NCBI GenBank assembly: GCA_902764915.1 | Contig: CACWXY010000036.1 | Location: forward strand, 1-41,111 | Direction: 5' to 3' | Origin: an uncultured Eubacteriales bacterium | GTDB lineage: Bacteria; Bacillota; Clostridia; Christensenellales; Aristaeellaceae | DNA: 41,111 nucleotides | Part shown: piece after piece, positions 31,631-38,719 of the stretch | Numbering within the stretch: the stretch's first letter is position 1 | Layout of the letters: every line of letters begins with the position of its first letter | The notes under the pieces: generated by a model | The model's input: the letters and a program-made list of their open reading frames with translations, nothing else | Database searches by the model: none | What the model was told of the DNA's origin: nothing | Program-made: the position numbers and the translations under genes

Positions 31631-33742
31631 TCAAATACTGCATGTTTTCTTGCGGTATTCACTGGGGGTCAGGCCATAAGTCTTCTTGAACACGCGCAAA
31701 AATGTGTTAGAAGAAGTGTACCCGGTTTTCTCGACGACCTCAGAAATAGATGCCTTTGTCTGAAGCAGCAGTCTCTTTGCCTCTTCCATACGCAGGTTTT
31801 CCATATACTCGGAGATGGGAATGCCAATGTGCGTCTTAAAGTAATGGCTGGCATTGGACAGGGACAGACCAAATGCATCCGCCAGGCTCTGCACAGTAAA
31901 AGACTGGTCCTGAACGTGGTTCTCCAGATACCGGATCATCTGCTGCTCTGTGCTATTTTCTTTTGCGTTTTCCCGGACAAACAGCTGCCGCAGAATATCT
32001 TCCGCAATTGCTGTGTCATCTCCTGTCCCATCCAGGCCTGACTGGAACCATCTGTCAAAGTCAGGCTGAAGATCTGCGAATCTTTGCATATTCTGCTGTC
32101 TGGTCAGATAACGTGAAATACTATCCACTGTCTTCCAGATAAGGTAAACATGGGTATGGGAACCAGAGCTGTCCATCTGTGTGCAAAGAGCATGAATCGC
32201 CAGTTCTGCGCGGTCGCGTTCCTGAAACTCAAGTGCATTCTGCAGCAGGCTGAGCATCTTGGTATAGCCATGCAGGCCATCTTCTTCACCAATATCCTTC
32301 GTCTGCAGTTCGCTCCACAGGTCATGGATCCGCTGCAGATGGTGTGTGGAACGGGTTCCGCTGACAGAAACACAGAACCCTTCCGATTTCAGGCTTTCCT
32401 GAAGACCGTCCACTGGAATGACACCGCTCTCCGTAGTAGAAACAATCAGGAGAACTGTTCCTGTTTCCGGCAGTTCCAAGTACAGGATGTCGTGGTCTGC
32501 TGGTTCCAGTATCGCTTTCGCACATGCCGTCAGCTGTGAGAACCTGTTTTCCTCAGCATCCGGTTCCTGCAGCCGGATCTGTACAAGAAACCATCTTGGT
32601 CCACGCAGGGACAGGCCGCATTTCCCTGCTTCCATATTAAATGTCGCCAGATCGGACCAGTGTCCATTGATCAGCTTCAGGACTGTCTGATCTCTCGCCA
32701 AGGCGATCTGGCCCTTTTTTATCAGTTCCTCGTTCTCCTTCAGATTTGTAAAAACCTGACGCAGGTTTTCCACTGCGTCACCGGACTGCTGCGGCAGTGC
32801 ATGAGCATCCAGCATGTCCTGTTCCAGGTTCCGGATAGGCACATAGTTCAAGTGCATCACATACATAAGTCCTATCCCGCCCAATAGAAGAATCAGGACA
32901 AATCCAACAAGCACATAATGCCAGATTTTTCCCAGCGGGGCGTCAATAACATCAATCGGTGCAAGACTCATCAGAACAAGGCCATTCGATGCATCCACTC
33001 TGACAAACTGCATTCCCTCATAACGGCCCACTTGTTCCTCAGCATGAAAGCAGGTATCACTGAGTGCATCCCCAACCTGATCCCCCACCATATACAGGAG
33101 ATCGCCCTGGTCTGTATAGACCTGGACTGACACTGCATCCGGTCTTTCCGTCTCGGCAATCAATGCAGACAGTGCATCCGGATCAAAATGGAAAATCAGC
33201 CAGACATATTCTGTCGAAGAAATCCTGACACTGTTCAGGAAGAGAATTGTTTTCTTCCCACGGACAGAATCCTCCGCCGTCATCCATACACGACGGGGGC
33301 TAGATACCAGAATCTGGCGGAAATGCTCCGCATCCAGCCCCGGGATTTTTTCACGCCAGATCAGAAAATCTTCTGGTGTATAGGTGGCATCAAAGGTATA
33401 CAGCCGGTCGGTAAGACTGTTATAAAATGAGATATCTGATACGGCAGGAGAGACGGCAAGCCACTGAGCAAGGATATGCCGTACGCCAAACATATTTCCA
33501 AAGGTAGATAATTCTCTTGCAGTGAACAAGGTCTGCTGACTGCTGAGGGATACATACGAAGACATTTGATCAGAAATCATCTCAAGAGATGCCCGTGTCT
33601 GATTCAGGTTCAGAAGCTCAGACTCAATCAGCTGATCCCTGCAGTACTTCATTACGACCTGGGAAATAAGCAGTACAAAGATGATCACCGGCAGGATTAG
33701 CATGGAAAGAAAAGACAGAAAATAGCGGCGGAATGTATTCAT
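31631..33742 (-). CDS. AraC-family membrane sensor-regulator
   Basis: A 703-residue protein. Helix 1 (about 10-32, SFLSMLILPVIIFVLLISQVV) and helix 2 (274-297, WHYVLVGFVLILLLGGIGLMYV) flank a ~240-residue outside sensor, probably a double-Cache-like domain. A cytoplasmic linker follows, then an AraC double helix-turn-helix in the last ~100 residues (SLADAFGLSLSNASHYFKTHIG; ISEVVEKTGYTSSNTFLRVFKKTYG). This one-protein sensor layout is common next to LplB/YtcP transporters in Clostridia, and it probably switches on the operon starting at 31452. GAGGAAG lies 4 nt before the ATG. Confidence 0.92.
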   Translation of the reverse strand: MNTFRRYFLSFLSMLILPVIIFVLLISQVVMKYCRDQLIESELLNLNQTRASLEMISDQMSSYVSLSSQQTLFTARELSTFGNMFGVRHILAQWLAVSPAVSDISFYNSLTDRLYTFDATYTPEDFLIWREKIPGLDAEHFRQILVSSPRRVWMTAEDSVRGKKTILFLNSVRISSTEYVWLIFHFDPDALSALIAETERPDAVSVQVYTDQGDLLYMVGDQVGDALSDTCFHAEEQVGRYEGMQFVRVDASNGLVLMSLAPIDVIDAPLGKIWHYVLVGFVLILLLGGIGLMYVMHLNYVPIRNLEQDMLDAHALPQQSGDAVENLRQVFTNLKENEELIKKGQIALARDQTVLKLINGHWSDLATFNMEAGKCGLSLRGPRWFLVQIRLQEPDAEENRFSQLTACAKAILEPADHDILYLELPETGTVLLIVSTTESGVIPVDGLQESLKSEGFCVSVSGTRSTHHLQRIHDLWSELQTKDIGEEDGLHGYTKMLSLLQNALEFQERDRAELAIHALCTQMDSSGSHTHVYLIWKTVDSISRYLTRQQNMQRFADLQPDFDRWFQSGLDGTGDDTAIAEDILRQLFVRENAKENSTEQQMIRYLENHVQDQSFTVQSLADAFGLSLSNASHYFKTHIGIPISEYMENLRMEEAKRLLLQTKASISEVVEKTGYTSSNTFLRVFKKTYGLTPSEYRKKTCSI

Positions 33743-34109
33743 CGATCTTCCTCAGAATTCAAGGTCTATCTGTGCGGCAACCGGGAAATGGCATACAGCA
33801 AGACAAATACATATTCGTGTTCAGCTTTCCGCCGTATGATCTCCGCATTCTGGTTCAGACACTTCAGAACATCCGGTGGAAAGCTGCATTGCTTCCGAAT
33901 GTATGGAATTATACCTCAACATTCCCGCACGGGAAATAGACTGTTGGAGCCATTCTGAAAACGGCATTCTCTGCCATGCAGGTTGGCACATGCCGGATTG
34001 GCAGCTCTGTCACGCATATTCCGGCGTGAAAGGATGCTTTTCTGGCATAAGTATTCCCGTTGGAAGGTCGGTGTGGCAGACTTGTCAGAGGTGCCAGCCC
34101 AGTGGACGC
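33743..34109. other. Spacer between the AraC-type gene and the prophage scraps
   Basis: No gene was seen on either strand. It should hold the AraC-type promoter, which I could not place with confidence, and the left border of the prophage-derived DNA. Confidence 0.45.
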
Positions 34110-34349
34110 CTATACATTTGGATAACCGCGTGGATGGCCTTCAAGGCTGGCTACACATACCGACAGGGTTCCGATGGCCTTCTGATGGTACTCAAAGCAG
34201 ATTCTGTTGCGGTCTGTGCCCGCGGTGGTGATCAGGAAGTACATGGGCTGGGTTCTGACGTCGTCGGAGCCCTTTGTCAGCACGTCCACCAGGCTTCGGT
34301 TGGGCTGGGCATGCAGCTCATCCAGCACCAGGCCGGACACATTCATCAA
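34110..34349 (-). pseudogene. Internal fragment of phage terminase large subunit
   Basis: The minus-strand frame reads VSGLVLDELHAQPNRSLVDVL, then MYFLITTAGTDRN and CFEYHQKA. This is the middle of the terminase large-subunit ATPase, including the DE of Walker B (LDELHAQ). It lacks both ends; likeness to the family fades after HQKA (about 34180). It overlaps in content the end of the other terminase fragment at 34696-35244: both contain NVSGLV(F/L)D, so it is not simply the continuation after a clean insertion. Confidence 0.8.
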
Positions 34350-34550
34350 TGACGGTAAAGAGTATCTGATTCAGGTGGCTATTCGATCGCTGAAAACAGT
34401 ACCTACGATCGAAAATTCGCACTTTTCAATACGTTGGGCCAGTCTCTGAAAAAGATCATCATTACAAACGATGACGTCGACTATTCAACCAGTACTGTAG
34501 AACACATTTCGCTTACCCGATTCCTCTCTATGACGAATCTCGAAGGCTAA
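34345..34550 (+). pseudogene. C-terminal fragment of a DUF4143-type ATPase, opposite strand
   Basis: On the plus strand NDGKEYLIQVA (34348-34380) continues, after a one-base deletion near 34381, as YSIAENSTYDRKFALFNTLG and then KKIIITNDDVDYSTSTVEHI to a TAA at 34548. This is the typical end of AAA_14/DUF4143 ATPases (EYLIQVAYSI... KKIIIT.DD...). It lies between two phage fragments that read the other way. The intact member of the family at 38720 is a different gene, with a different C-terminus. Confidence 0.65.
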
Positions 34551-34578
34551 GCGAGTTAATAGATGGCAGCGTCCTACT

Positions 34579-34695
34579 GAAAACTTTGTTCTCTTCCAGG
34601 GCTTCCACCATCTGGCGATGGAACTCGTCAGGAACGGTATAGCCGCCGTTCGCGTCCGTGCCGACAGACAAGGCATTGCGGACTTCCATGCTCAC
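34579..34695 (-). pseudogene. HK97-type major capsid protein fragment fused to terminase
   Basis: VRNALSVGTDANGGYTVPDEF and MVEALEENKVF match the start of the mature HK97-fold capsid protein. It is joined in frame to the terminase fragment upstream (…NVSGLVFD then VSMEVRN), so the portal and protease genes normally between them have been deleted. After KVF the likeness stops. Confidence 0.78.
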
Positions 34696-35244
34696 ATCGA
34701 ACACCAGGCCAGACACATTCAGACCATGCTTGGTCGCCACTTCTGCGGAAAGCACCTGGTAAAAACCAGCATTGCTGTAATTCACGATCCGCTTGGTGGC
34801 CGCCATGATCTTGGACCGGCGCATCAGCGCAGGCGTCATCTGCACCATCTGGTTCGCTACATCAAAGACAATGCTGGCCTGCTAACGGTCCGCCGCCGCG
34901 CCGTACACTTCCGCGGAAGGTTCCCCGTCCGCATACAGGAGATACAGCGCCACAGCCACCGCAAGCTCGCTCTTGCCGTTCTTCTTCCCGATCTCCACAA
35001 AAGCTGTGCGGAACTGGCGCTTCCCGTTCTCGTCGACAATACCAAACACATCCCTGATAACCTGCTCCTTCCAGGGAAAGAGCCAGAAGGGCTTCTCCGC
35101 CCGCTTGCCTTTGGTATGCTTCAGCTGTTCGATAAAGCGCACCGCACGGTCTGCCTTCTCCCTGTCATAATGGCTGGTCGGGAGCATGAACCGGAAATGC
35201 GTGTAGTTCTTCAGCCTGGGGATGCTCGAAGGTCTCTCAGCCAT
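34696..35244 (-). pseudogene. Phage terminase large subunit, N-terminal part with in-frame amber stop
   Basis: The ATG at 35242-35244 overlaps the stop of the small subunit (TGATG). Residues FRTAFVEIGKKNGKSELAVAVA carry the Walker A-like KKNGKS motif of the packaging motor. At 34882-34884 a TAG interrupts AAADR-QASIVFDVA; most relatives have Glu or Asp there, and one G-to-T change (GAG to TAG) would explain it. The frame then continues intact to VSGLVFD (34696), where it joins capsid sequence. The protein is not functional unless TAG is read through. Confidence 0.85.
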
Positions 35245-35714
35245 CAGACGCCTCCCAGGATGTCTTCCATTTCATCCCCGCTGCCCTTCTCTCCGTCCCC
35301 GGCAATGATGCGGGACCGGGAAGAAGGCGTGAGCCCGAATTCCGTTGCGATCTTTGTCATGATCTTGTTATAGGTCTGCGCAATAGAGACCTGCGACACC
35401 TGCTGCCAGTAGCCGGACGGGGTTTTCACAATGGTGCCATGCTGGGTGAGGAATTCCTCGGCCTCTTTCCACCTGGCGTATGCCTGACAGTAAGAAGCAA
35501 AGGCAGCCATGTCCACATCCGTCAGGATGCCGATGGACTCCATCTGCTTTGCCAGCCGTTTCCATTCCTTCTTCGCCTCCGGCTCCAGCCATTTCGGACA
35601 GGCAGGCGCTTTTTTTACAGGCTTTGGCTCCTGCCCGTTCAGCGGACAATGGCCCGGACTGCCTTCCAGCTCCTTTATGGCAGTCGGCGTGGGCTTCCTT
35701 CCTCTCATCGCCAT
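35244..35714 (-). CDS. Phage terminase small subunit, P27 family
   Basis: A 156-residue protein. The ATG at 35714 is chosen because GGAGGG lies 7 nt upstream; the frame runs further but without a site. MAMRGRKPTPTAIKELEGSP is the usual opening of P27-type small terminases, and KEWKRLAKQMESIGILTDVD and YCQAYARWKEAEEFL follow. It recognises phage DNA ends for packaging in a complex with the large subunit. It appears complete although its partner is broken. Confidence 0.9.
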   Translation of the reverse strand: MAMRGRKPTPTAIKELEGSPGHCPLNGQEPKPVKKAPACPKWLEPEAKKEWKRLAKQMESIGILTDVDMAAFASYCQAYARWKEAEEFLTQHGTIVKTPSGYWQQVSQVSIAQTYNKIMTKIATEFGLTPSSRSRIIAGDGEKGSGDEMEDILGGV

Positions 35715-35746
35715 AGGCGTTCCCTCCTTCTTCAAAAAGTCCATAA

Positions 35747-35777
35747 GAAAAGGACCTGCGGTTTTCTCCACAGATCC
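35747..35777 (-). terminator. Intrinsic terminator upstream of the terminase genes
   Basis: Minus strand: GGATCTGTGG (35777-35768) pairs with CCGCAGGTCC (35761-35752), followed by TTTT. It would end transcripts from the toxin-antitoxin side before they enter the phage packaging genes. Confidence 0.75.
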
Positions 35778-35926
35778 CTGTCATCTGAAACCGGCAGTTT
35801 CATTCGTTAGGAGTCTTCACGTGACTGCCATGCGGATCCTCTGCACTCCTTGCGGTTCAGGGTGTTCCCGGTGCCGCCGATTGTATCCCCAGTGTGTTTT
35901 GTTAAGGCGGTTCCGGCTCCGCCATG

Positions 35927-35956
35927 AAAAAAAGACCTGCAATTTCTTGCAGATCT
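35927..35956 (-). terminator. Intrinsic terminator of the toxin-antitoxin operon
   Basis: Minus strand: AGATCTGCAA (35956-35947), GAAA tetraloop, TTGCAGGTCT (35942-35933), then a run of seven T. It starts 16 nt after the toxin stop. Confidence 0.9.
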
Positions 35957-35971
35957 TCTCTCTTCATTGTA

Positions 35972-36232
35972 TCAGTCTTCATAATGGGTTTTACATTCCG
36001 CAATGATCAGGATGTCATCCTTCACTTTGTAAACAAGCCGGTTGGATTCATCAATTCTCCTGCTCCACCATCCGCTCAGATTGATCTTCAGCGGTTCCGG
36101 CTTACCAATTCCTTCATAAGGTGATCGCTGTGTATCCTTGATCAAAGCATTGATTCTCTTAAGGGATTTCCGGTCCTGCGTCTGCCACCAGACATAATCC
36201 TCCCAGGCATCTTCGTACCACGCAAGCCGCAT
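35972..36232 (-). CDS. yoeB: YoeB-family toxin (mRNA endonuclease)
   Basis: An 86-residue toxin that cuts mRNA on the ribosome. Key residues of the family are in place: Glu in GKPEPLK (about 46), Arg in SRRIDESNRLVYKV (about 65), and the C-terminal His-Tyr in CKTHYED (83-84). Length is exactly that of YoeB. It starts 3 nt after the antitoxin stop, the usual coupled arrangement, and a strong terminator follows. It should be active if not bound by its antitoxin. Confidence 0.93.
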   Translation of the reverse strand: MRLAWYEDAWEDYVWWQTQDRKSLKRINALIKDTQRSPYEGIGKPEPLKINLSGWWSRRIDESNRLVYKVKDDILIIAECKTHYED

Positions 36233-36235
36233 TTC

Positions 36236-36496
36236 TCAATCCTCCACCAACGCATTGGTCACCAGCTGCGCCTTACCTGAATCAATTTCTGAGGTAATTC
36301 GTGCAAGATATGCCATGTTCGCATCAGAGTAAAACGGATCAACCGATACTTCAAACGGAATTCTGCGCTCCCTGCGCATTTTCTTTGCAAAAATCGTAAA
36401 CGCCGTGGACATGCTCATACCGAGTTCCTTGCACACTTCCTCCATGCCCTTCTTATCATCTGCATCCATCCGGAAGTTAACCAATACCTGTGACAT
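36236..36496 (-). CDS. RelB/DinJ-family antitoxin
   Basis: An 86-residue antitoxin. The ATG at 36496 is set by GGAGGT 7 nt upstream. The N-terminal ribbon-helix-helix (VLVNFRMDADDKKGMEEVCKELGMSMSTAFTIF) binds DNA and represses the operon; the acidic tail wraps the YoeB toxin. The promoter lies at 36522-36550, with a CCATG-N6-CATGG palindrome (36520-36535) over the -10 as the likely operator. Confidence 0.92.
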   Translation of the reverse strand: MSQVLVNFRMDADDKKGMEEVCKELGMSMSTAFTIFAKKMRRERRIPFEVSVDPFYSDANMAYLARITSEIDSGKAQLVTNALVED

Positions 36497-36519
36497 TTTC
36501 AGCACCTCCTTCGTCGACA

Positions 36520-36550
36520 CCATGATACCACATGGCATCCAGTCTGTAAA
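36520..36550 (-). promoter_or_regulatory. Promoter and operator of the toxin-antitoxin operon
   Basis: Minus strand: TTTACA (36550-36545), 17-bp spacer, TATCAT (36527-36522). The palindrome CCATGATACCACATGG (36520-36535) covers the -10, the right place for antitoxin autorepression. Confidence 0.75.
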
Positions 36551-36808
36551 GTTATTTTCTTTATTTTGTATTTACATCTTGATTGCTGCAGTTATCTCAA
36601 AGTCCCCCTGTTGAATTCCTCAATGCTCACAATCTGCTCGTAGTCTTGTCATCACTACCATCATCTTTTCCGCAGTCAAGCTCGGACCCCATCCGCGCAG
36701 CTGTTCGCCTCGCCTTTCTTGTTGGTCGCTTTTTCCCGATTTCACTGTTGCTGCAGGTTTGCTACGCCGGTACCCGGTTCGCATACTCAAACATTCTCCC
36801 GTCTCCGC

Positions 36809-37057
36809 TTACTGAGCCATGGCCCAGGCCATTGCGCTCCCATTGTCCTTGAAGTATTCTTCGCTGACCACCGTCAGCCGGATCTCATCCTCGCAGGTAT
36901 TTCCGTCGCCGGTCCACTCGTAGACCGCTCCGAAGTAGCTGTTCTGGTTCCTGCCCTGGTAACTGTATCCGGCCATGAGGGTCTTGTTCCCGAAGGTCAG
37001 GAAAACCGCTGAATCGTTGAAGAATCTGGTCTCGAGGTACTCCGGTGTGGTGCTCAT
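36809..37057 (-). CDS. Uncharacterised prophage-region protein
   Basis: An 82-residue frame (MSTTPEYLETRFF…NKTLMAGYSYQGRNQNSYFG…) with balanced composition and no ribosome site at its ATG. It could be the C-terminal part of a larger gene whose start (a 16-codon frame with GGAGG at about 37110) has been cut off by a frameshift. No family recognised. Confidence 0.4.
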   Translation of the reverse strand: MSTTPEYLETRFFNDSAVFLTFGNKTLMAGYSYQGRNQNSYFGAVYEWTGDGNTCEDEIRLTVVSEEYFKDNGSAMAWAMAQ

Positions 37058-37270
37058 CGAACTGTTACTCGTAGTTCTTGATGGTGGTGTATTCGCTGCG
37101 TTCTGCTCTCTTCATGGTGGTGTCCTCCTGCCTTTGTTTTAGGGCTTTTCGCCCTTCGGCATGTACATATATCACTCTGAAGGCAGATAATAGCAAGCTA
37201 TTTATCACAGGATTCGCGCCATCATGTACAAAAATCTGGGCACTGCAATGAAGCATTTTTGGGCCAATAG

Positions 37271-37294
37271 AAAAACCCCGCCACATGGGCAGGG
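37271..37294 (-). terminator. Intrinsic terminator in the prophage region
   Basis: Minus strand: CCCTGCC (37294-37288), 5-nt loop, GGCGGGG (37282-37276), then TTTTT. It follows the 13-codon frame at 37299-37340 by 4 nt. Confidence 0.85.
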
Positions 37295-37298
37295 TCGT

Positions 37299-37340
37299 TC
37301 AGGTTTTGCGATCACTGTTTCTGTCTTTGCTTGTTGCCAT
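37299..37340 (-). CDS. Possible 13-aa peptide gene before a terminator
   Basis: ATG at 37340 has GGAGG close upstream, overlapping the end of the preceding broken gene. It encodes MATSKDRNSDRKT and stops right before a terminator. It may be a real small peptide, or the 5' end of a phage gene cut short by deletion. Confidence 0.3.
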   Translation of the reverse strand: MATSKDRNSDRKT

Positions 37341-37343
37341 ATT

Positions 37344-37801
37344 CTATTCCTCCATTTTCTGTGCCGCCACACCATGCGCACGGCAGATCTCCGCTACTTC
37401 CGCATGGTCAAGTATTCGGTTGATCCTGATCCGATTGGAAATGATCCATGTGAACGGCTGGTTCGGCCTGGTGCGGAAGTAGTAATAGTCAGCAGGCAGA
37501 GTCCGCTTTCCTTTTTTCGGAACTTCCTGCTCCTCTATTCCATCGACTTCGCATTCACACCAGACCGTGCCCTTGCGCTGTACAAGTGTGCCGCCCTGCT
37601 TCTGTCTGTAAACGGGACTTCTGTGCTGTGGAAGCCCGGCCAGAGAGCCAGAGGGCCCAGCCTGCTCCTCACATGGGTGGCATCGATTTGCTCTCCTATT
37701 CTGGCCTCCAGCCAGATCCCCATGGGCAGTTCACGCCGTATTTCCACAAAGAGCGGGTACAGTTTTCCGCCTTTGAACCGGAAAAGCTTATACGTCTTCA
37801 A
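37344..37801 (-). pseudogene. Frameshifted prophage protein gene
   Basis: A TTG start at 37801 (GAGGCGAAG upstream) opens MKTYKLFRFKGGKLYPLFVE, then PGFHSTEVPFTD. Near 37603 the frame breaks. A second frame continues KQGGTLVQRKGTVWCECEVD, then PADYYYFRTRPNQPFTWIIS and INRILDHAEVAEICRAHGV to a TAG at 37344. Together they make one ~150-residue protein of a kind common in gut phage and mobile-element genomes, function unknown to me. One small deletion separates it from an intact gene. It overlaps the end of the holin-like gene. Confidence 0.7.
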
Positions 37802-38114
37802 CTTCGCCTCGCTTGATCCTGGCGATCAGGGCTTCGCCCGCGCCGGTCACGATAGCGTTGATATCCACATTGGCTGCCTTCAACACACCGATGCCGGAAT
37901 CGGACATCTTGGCCAGCGCGCCTTTCAGCAGAAGCTTGCCCAGATTCGCAATTTCCTCCTGGGTCAGCTTTCCGTCAGCAGAAGCTTCCTTCAGGCCATG
38001 TACTACTGTTTGGTTCAGCTCCAGAACTGTCTGCTCCGCGGCATTCGTCAGCTCACCCACAGCCGCGTTGATGGTCTTCAGCCACCGCAAGGTTAGACAG
38101 GATAGATATCGGCA
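37788..38114 (-). pseudogene. Holin-like (LLH type) prophage protein, N-terminus lost
   Basis: The frame encodes WLKTINAAVGELTNAAEQTVLE, then LNQTVVHGLKEASADGKLTQEEI and GVDINAIVTGAGEALIARIK-like ends (here NVDINAIVTGAGEALIARIKRG). This resembles the soluble C-terminal part of LLH-type phage holins. No membrane segment remains. Just upstream a GGAGG and ATG (38124) open a different frame, so an indel at the start probably removed the original N-terminus. The left end of the region is uncertain. Confidence 0.55.
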
Positions 38115-38160
38115 TTCTCTGCATCGAGATCCTCCTCTCTCTCTGCCGCAGGGCATAAAA

Positions 38161-38182
38161 AAAATCGGAACCTTCCGATTTT
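38161..38182. terminator. Symmetric terminator-like palindrome
   Basis: AAAATCGGAA-CC-TTCCGATTTT is a perfect 10-bp inverted repeat with flanking A and T runs, so it could stop transcription in both directions. It borders the repeat region to its right. Confidence 0.6.
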
Positions 38183-38188
38183 GATTTT

Positions 38189-38272
38189 TATCCGAACCTT
38201 TGAAAAATTCGAACCTTAACCGAACATTCCCCTATGCAGGAAGAATTGTATCTTGAAAGGTTCGGATTTTAT
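38189..38272 (+). repeat. Repeat unit 1 (CCGAACCTT family)
   Basis: It opens with TATCCGAACCTTTGAAAAAT then TCGAACCTT (29 bp in all, to 38217), has about 40 unique bases, and ends with AAGGTTCGGATTTTAT-like sequence in inverted sense. A second unit of the same build lies in reverse orientation at 38388-38634. The inner end may supply a promoter for plus-strand transcription (TTCGGA at 38261, 17 bp, TATGCT at 38284). Confidence 0.75.
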
Positions 38273-38387
38273 TTGGGGTGTGTTATGCTTTGTTAAAAAA
38301 ACGAAGGAGGATCATCAAATATGGCTAATGAAGCAAATGGAAAAACAATAACGGCAGTCTGAAGTCTTTGGTTGCCAGACAATAATA
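38273..38387 (+). other. Segment between the two repeat units, with a 13-aa frame
   Basis: ATG at 38321, 10 nt after GGAGG (38306-38310), opens MANEANGKTITAV and stops at 38360. This has the ribosome site of a real gene start. It may be a small peptide, or the remains of a gene cut by the repeats. Its putative promoter lies in repeat unit 1. Confidence 0.35.
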
Positions 38388-38634
38388 ATTTATCCGAACC
38401 TTTTTCGGCTCAATGCGAAACTTTGTGGGTATTGAATTCTCACTCCAAAACTTGATCTCTCAGGGAAGTGAAGATGCACGAGGCGGATTCCCTTGTCATC
38501 AAATTGAAGCATATCAATTTGTCAAATCCGGTTGATACCCCACAAAGTTTTGTATTGAACCCCTTTTTCTGGAGAAATAGATAGTACTACTGTACTCCAA
38601 ATGAAAAGGTTCGGATTTTTCAAAGGTTCGGATA
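38388..38634 (-). repeat. Repeat unit 2, inverted copy, interrupted by a miniature transposon
   Basis: Read on the minus strand it begins TATCCGAACCTTTGAAAAAT then CCGAACCTT (38634-38606), one mismatch from unit 1 over 29 bp, and ends with AAGGTTCGGATAAAT-like sequence (about 38388-38403). Without the 163-bp insertion (element plus one target copy) it has nearly the same length as unit 1, about 84 bp. Confidence 0.75.
38407..38561. mobile_element. 155-bp miniature transposon with 8-bp target duplication
   Basis: The left end GGCTCAATGCGAAACTTTG and the right end (reverse complement) GGTTCAATACAAAACTTTG are ~23-27-bp terminal inverted repeats. The flanks carry a perfect direct duplication CCTTTTTC at 38399-38406 and 38562-38569. 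No transposase frame fits inside. An end of the same type occurs at 41013, so a transposase of that IS may have moved it. An 8-bp duplication with GG-starting ends would suit families such as ISL3 or IS1595; the family cannot be fixed here. Confidence 0.88.
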
Positions 38635-38665
38635 ATGAAAAAAGCAGCCTGGATTTTTCCAAGAT

Positions 38666-38706
38666 GCTCTTCGATTCTTCGGCTCTTTGGCTCTTCGGCT
38701 CTTCGG
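38666..38706. repeat. Short tandem repeat, 9-bp unit
   Basis: Four to five imperfect copies of GGCTCTTCG lie between the repeat region and the stop of the ATPase gene. Repeats like this vary by slippage; none of it is coding in the annotated gene. Confidence 0.6.
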
Positions 38707-38719
38707 TTTTTCTACGTTC

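Noticed and set aside
38189..38225. tRNA T-arm-like sequence (TTCGAACC)
   Set aside because: No acceptor stem or anticodon arm around it; it is part of the CCGAACCTT repeat unit.
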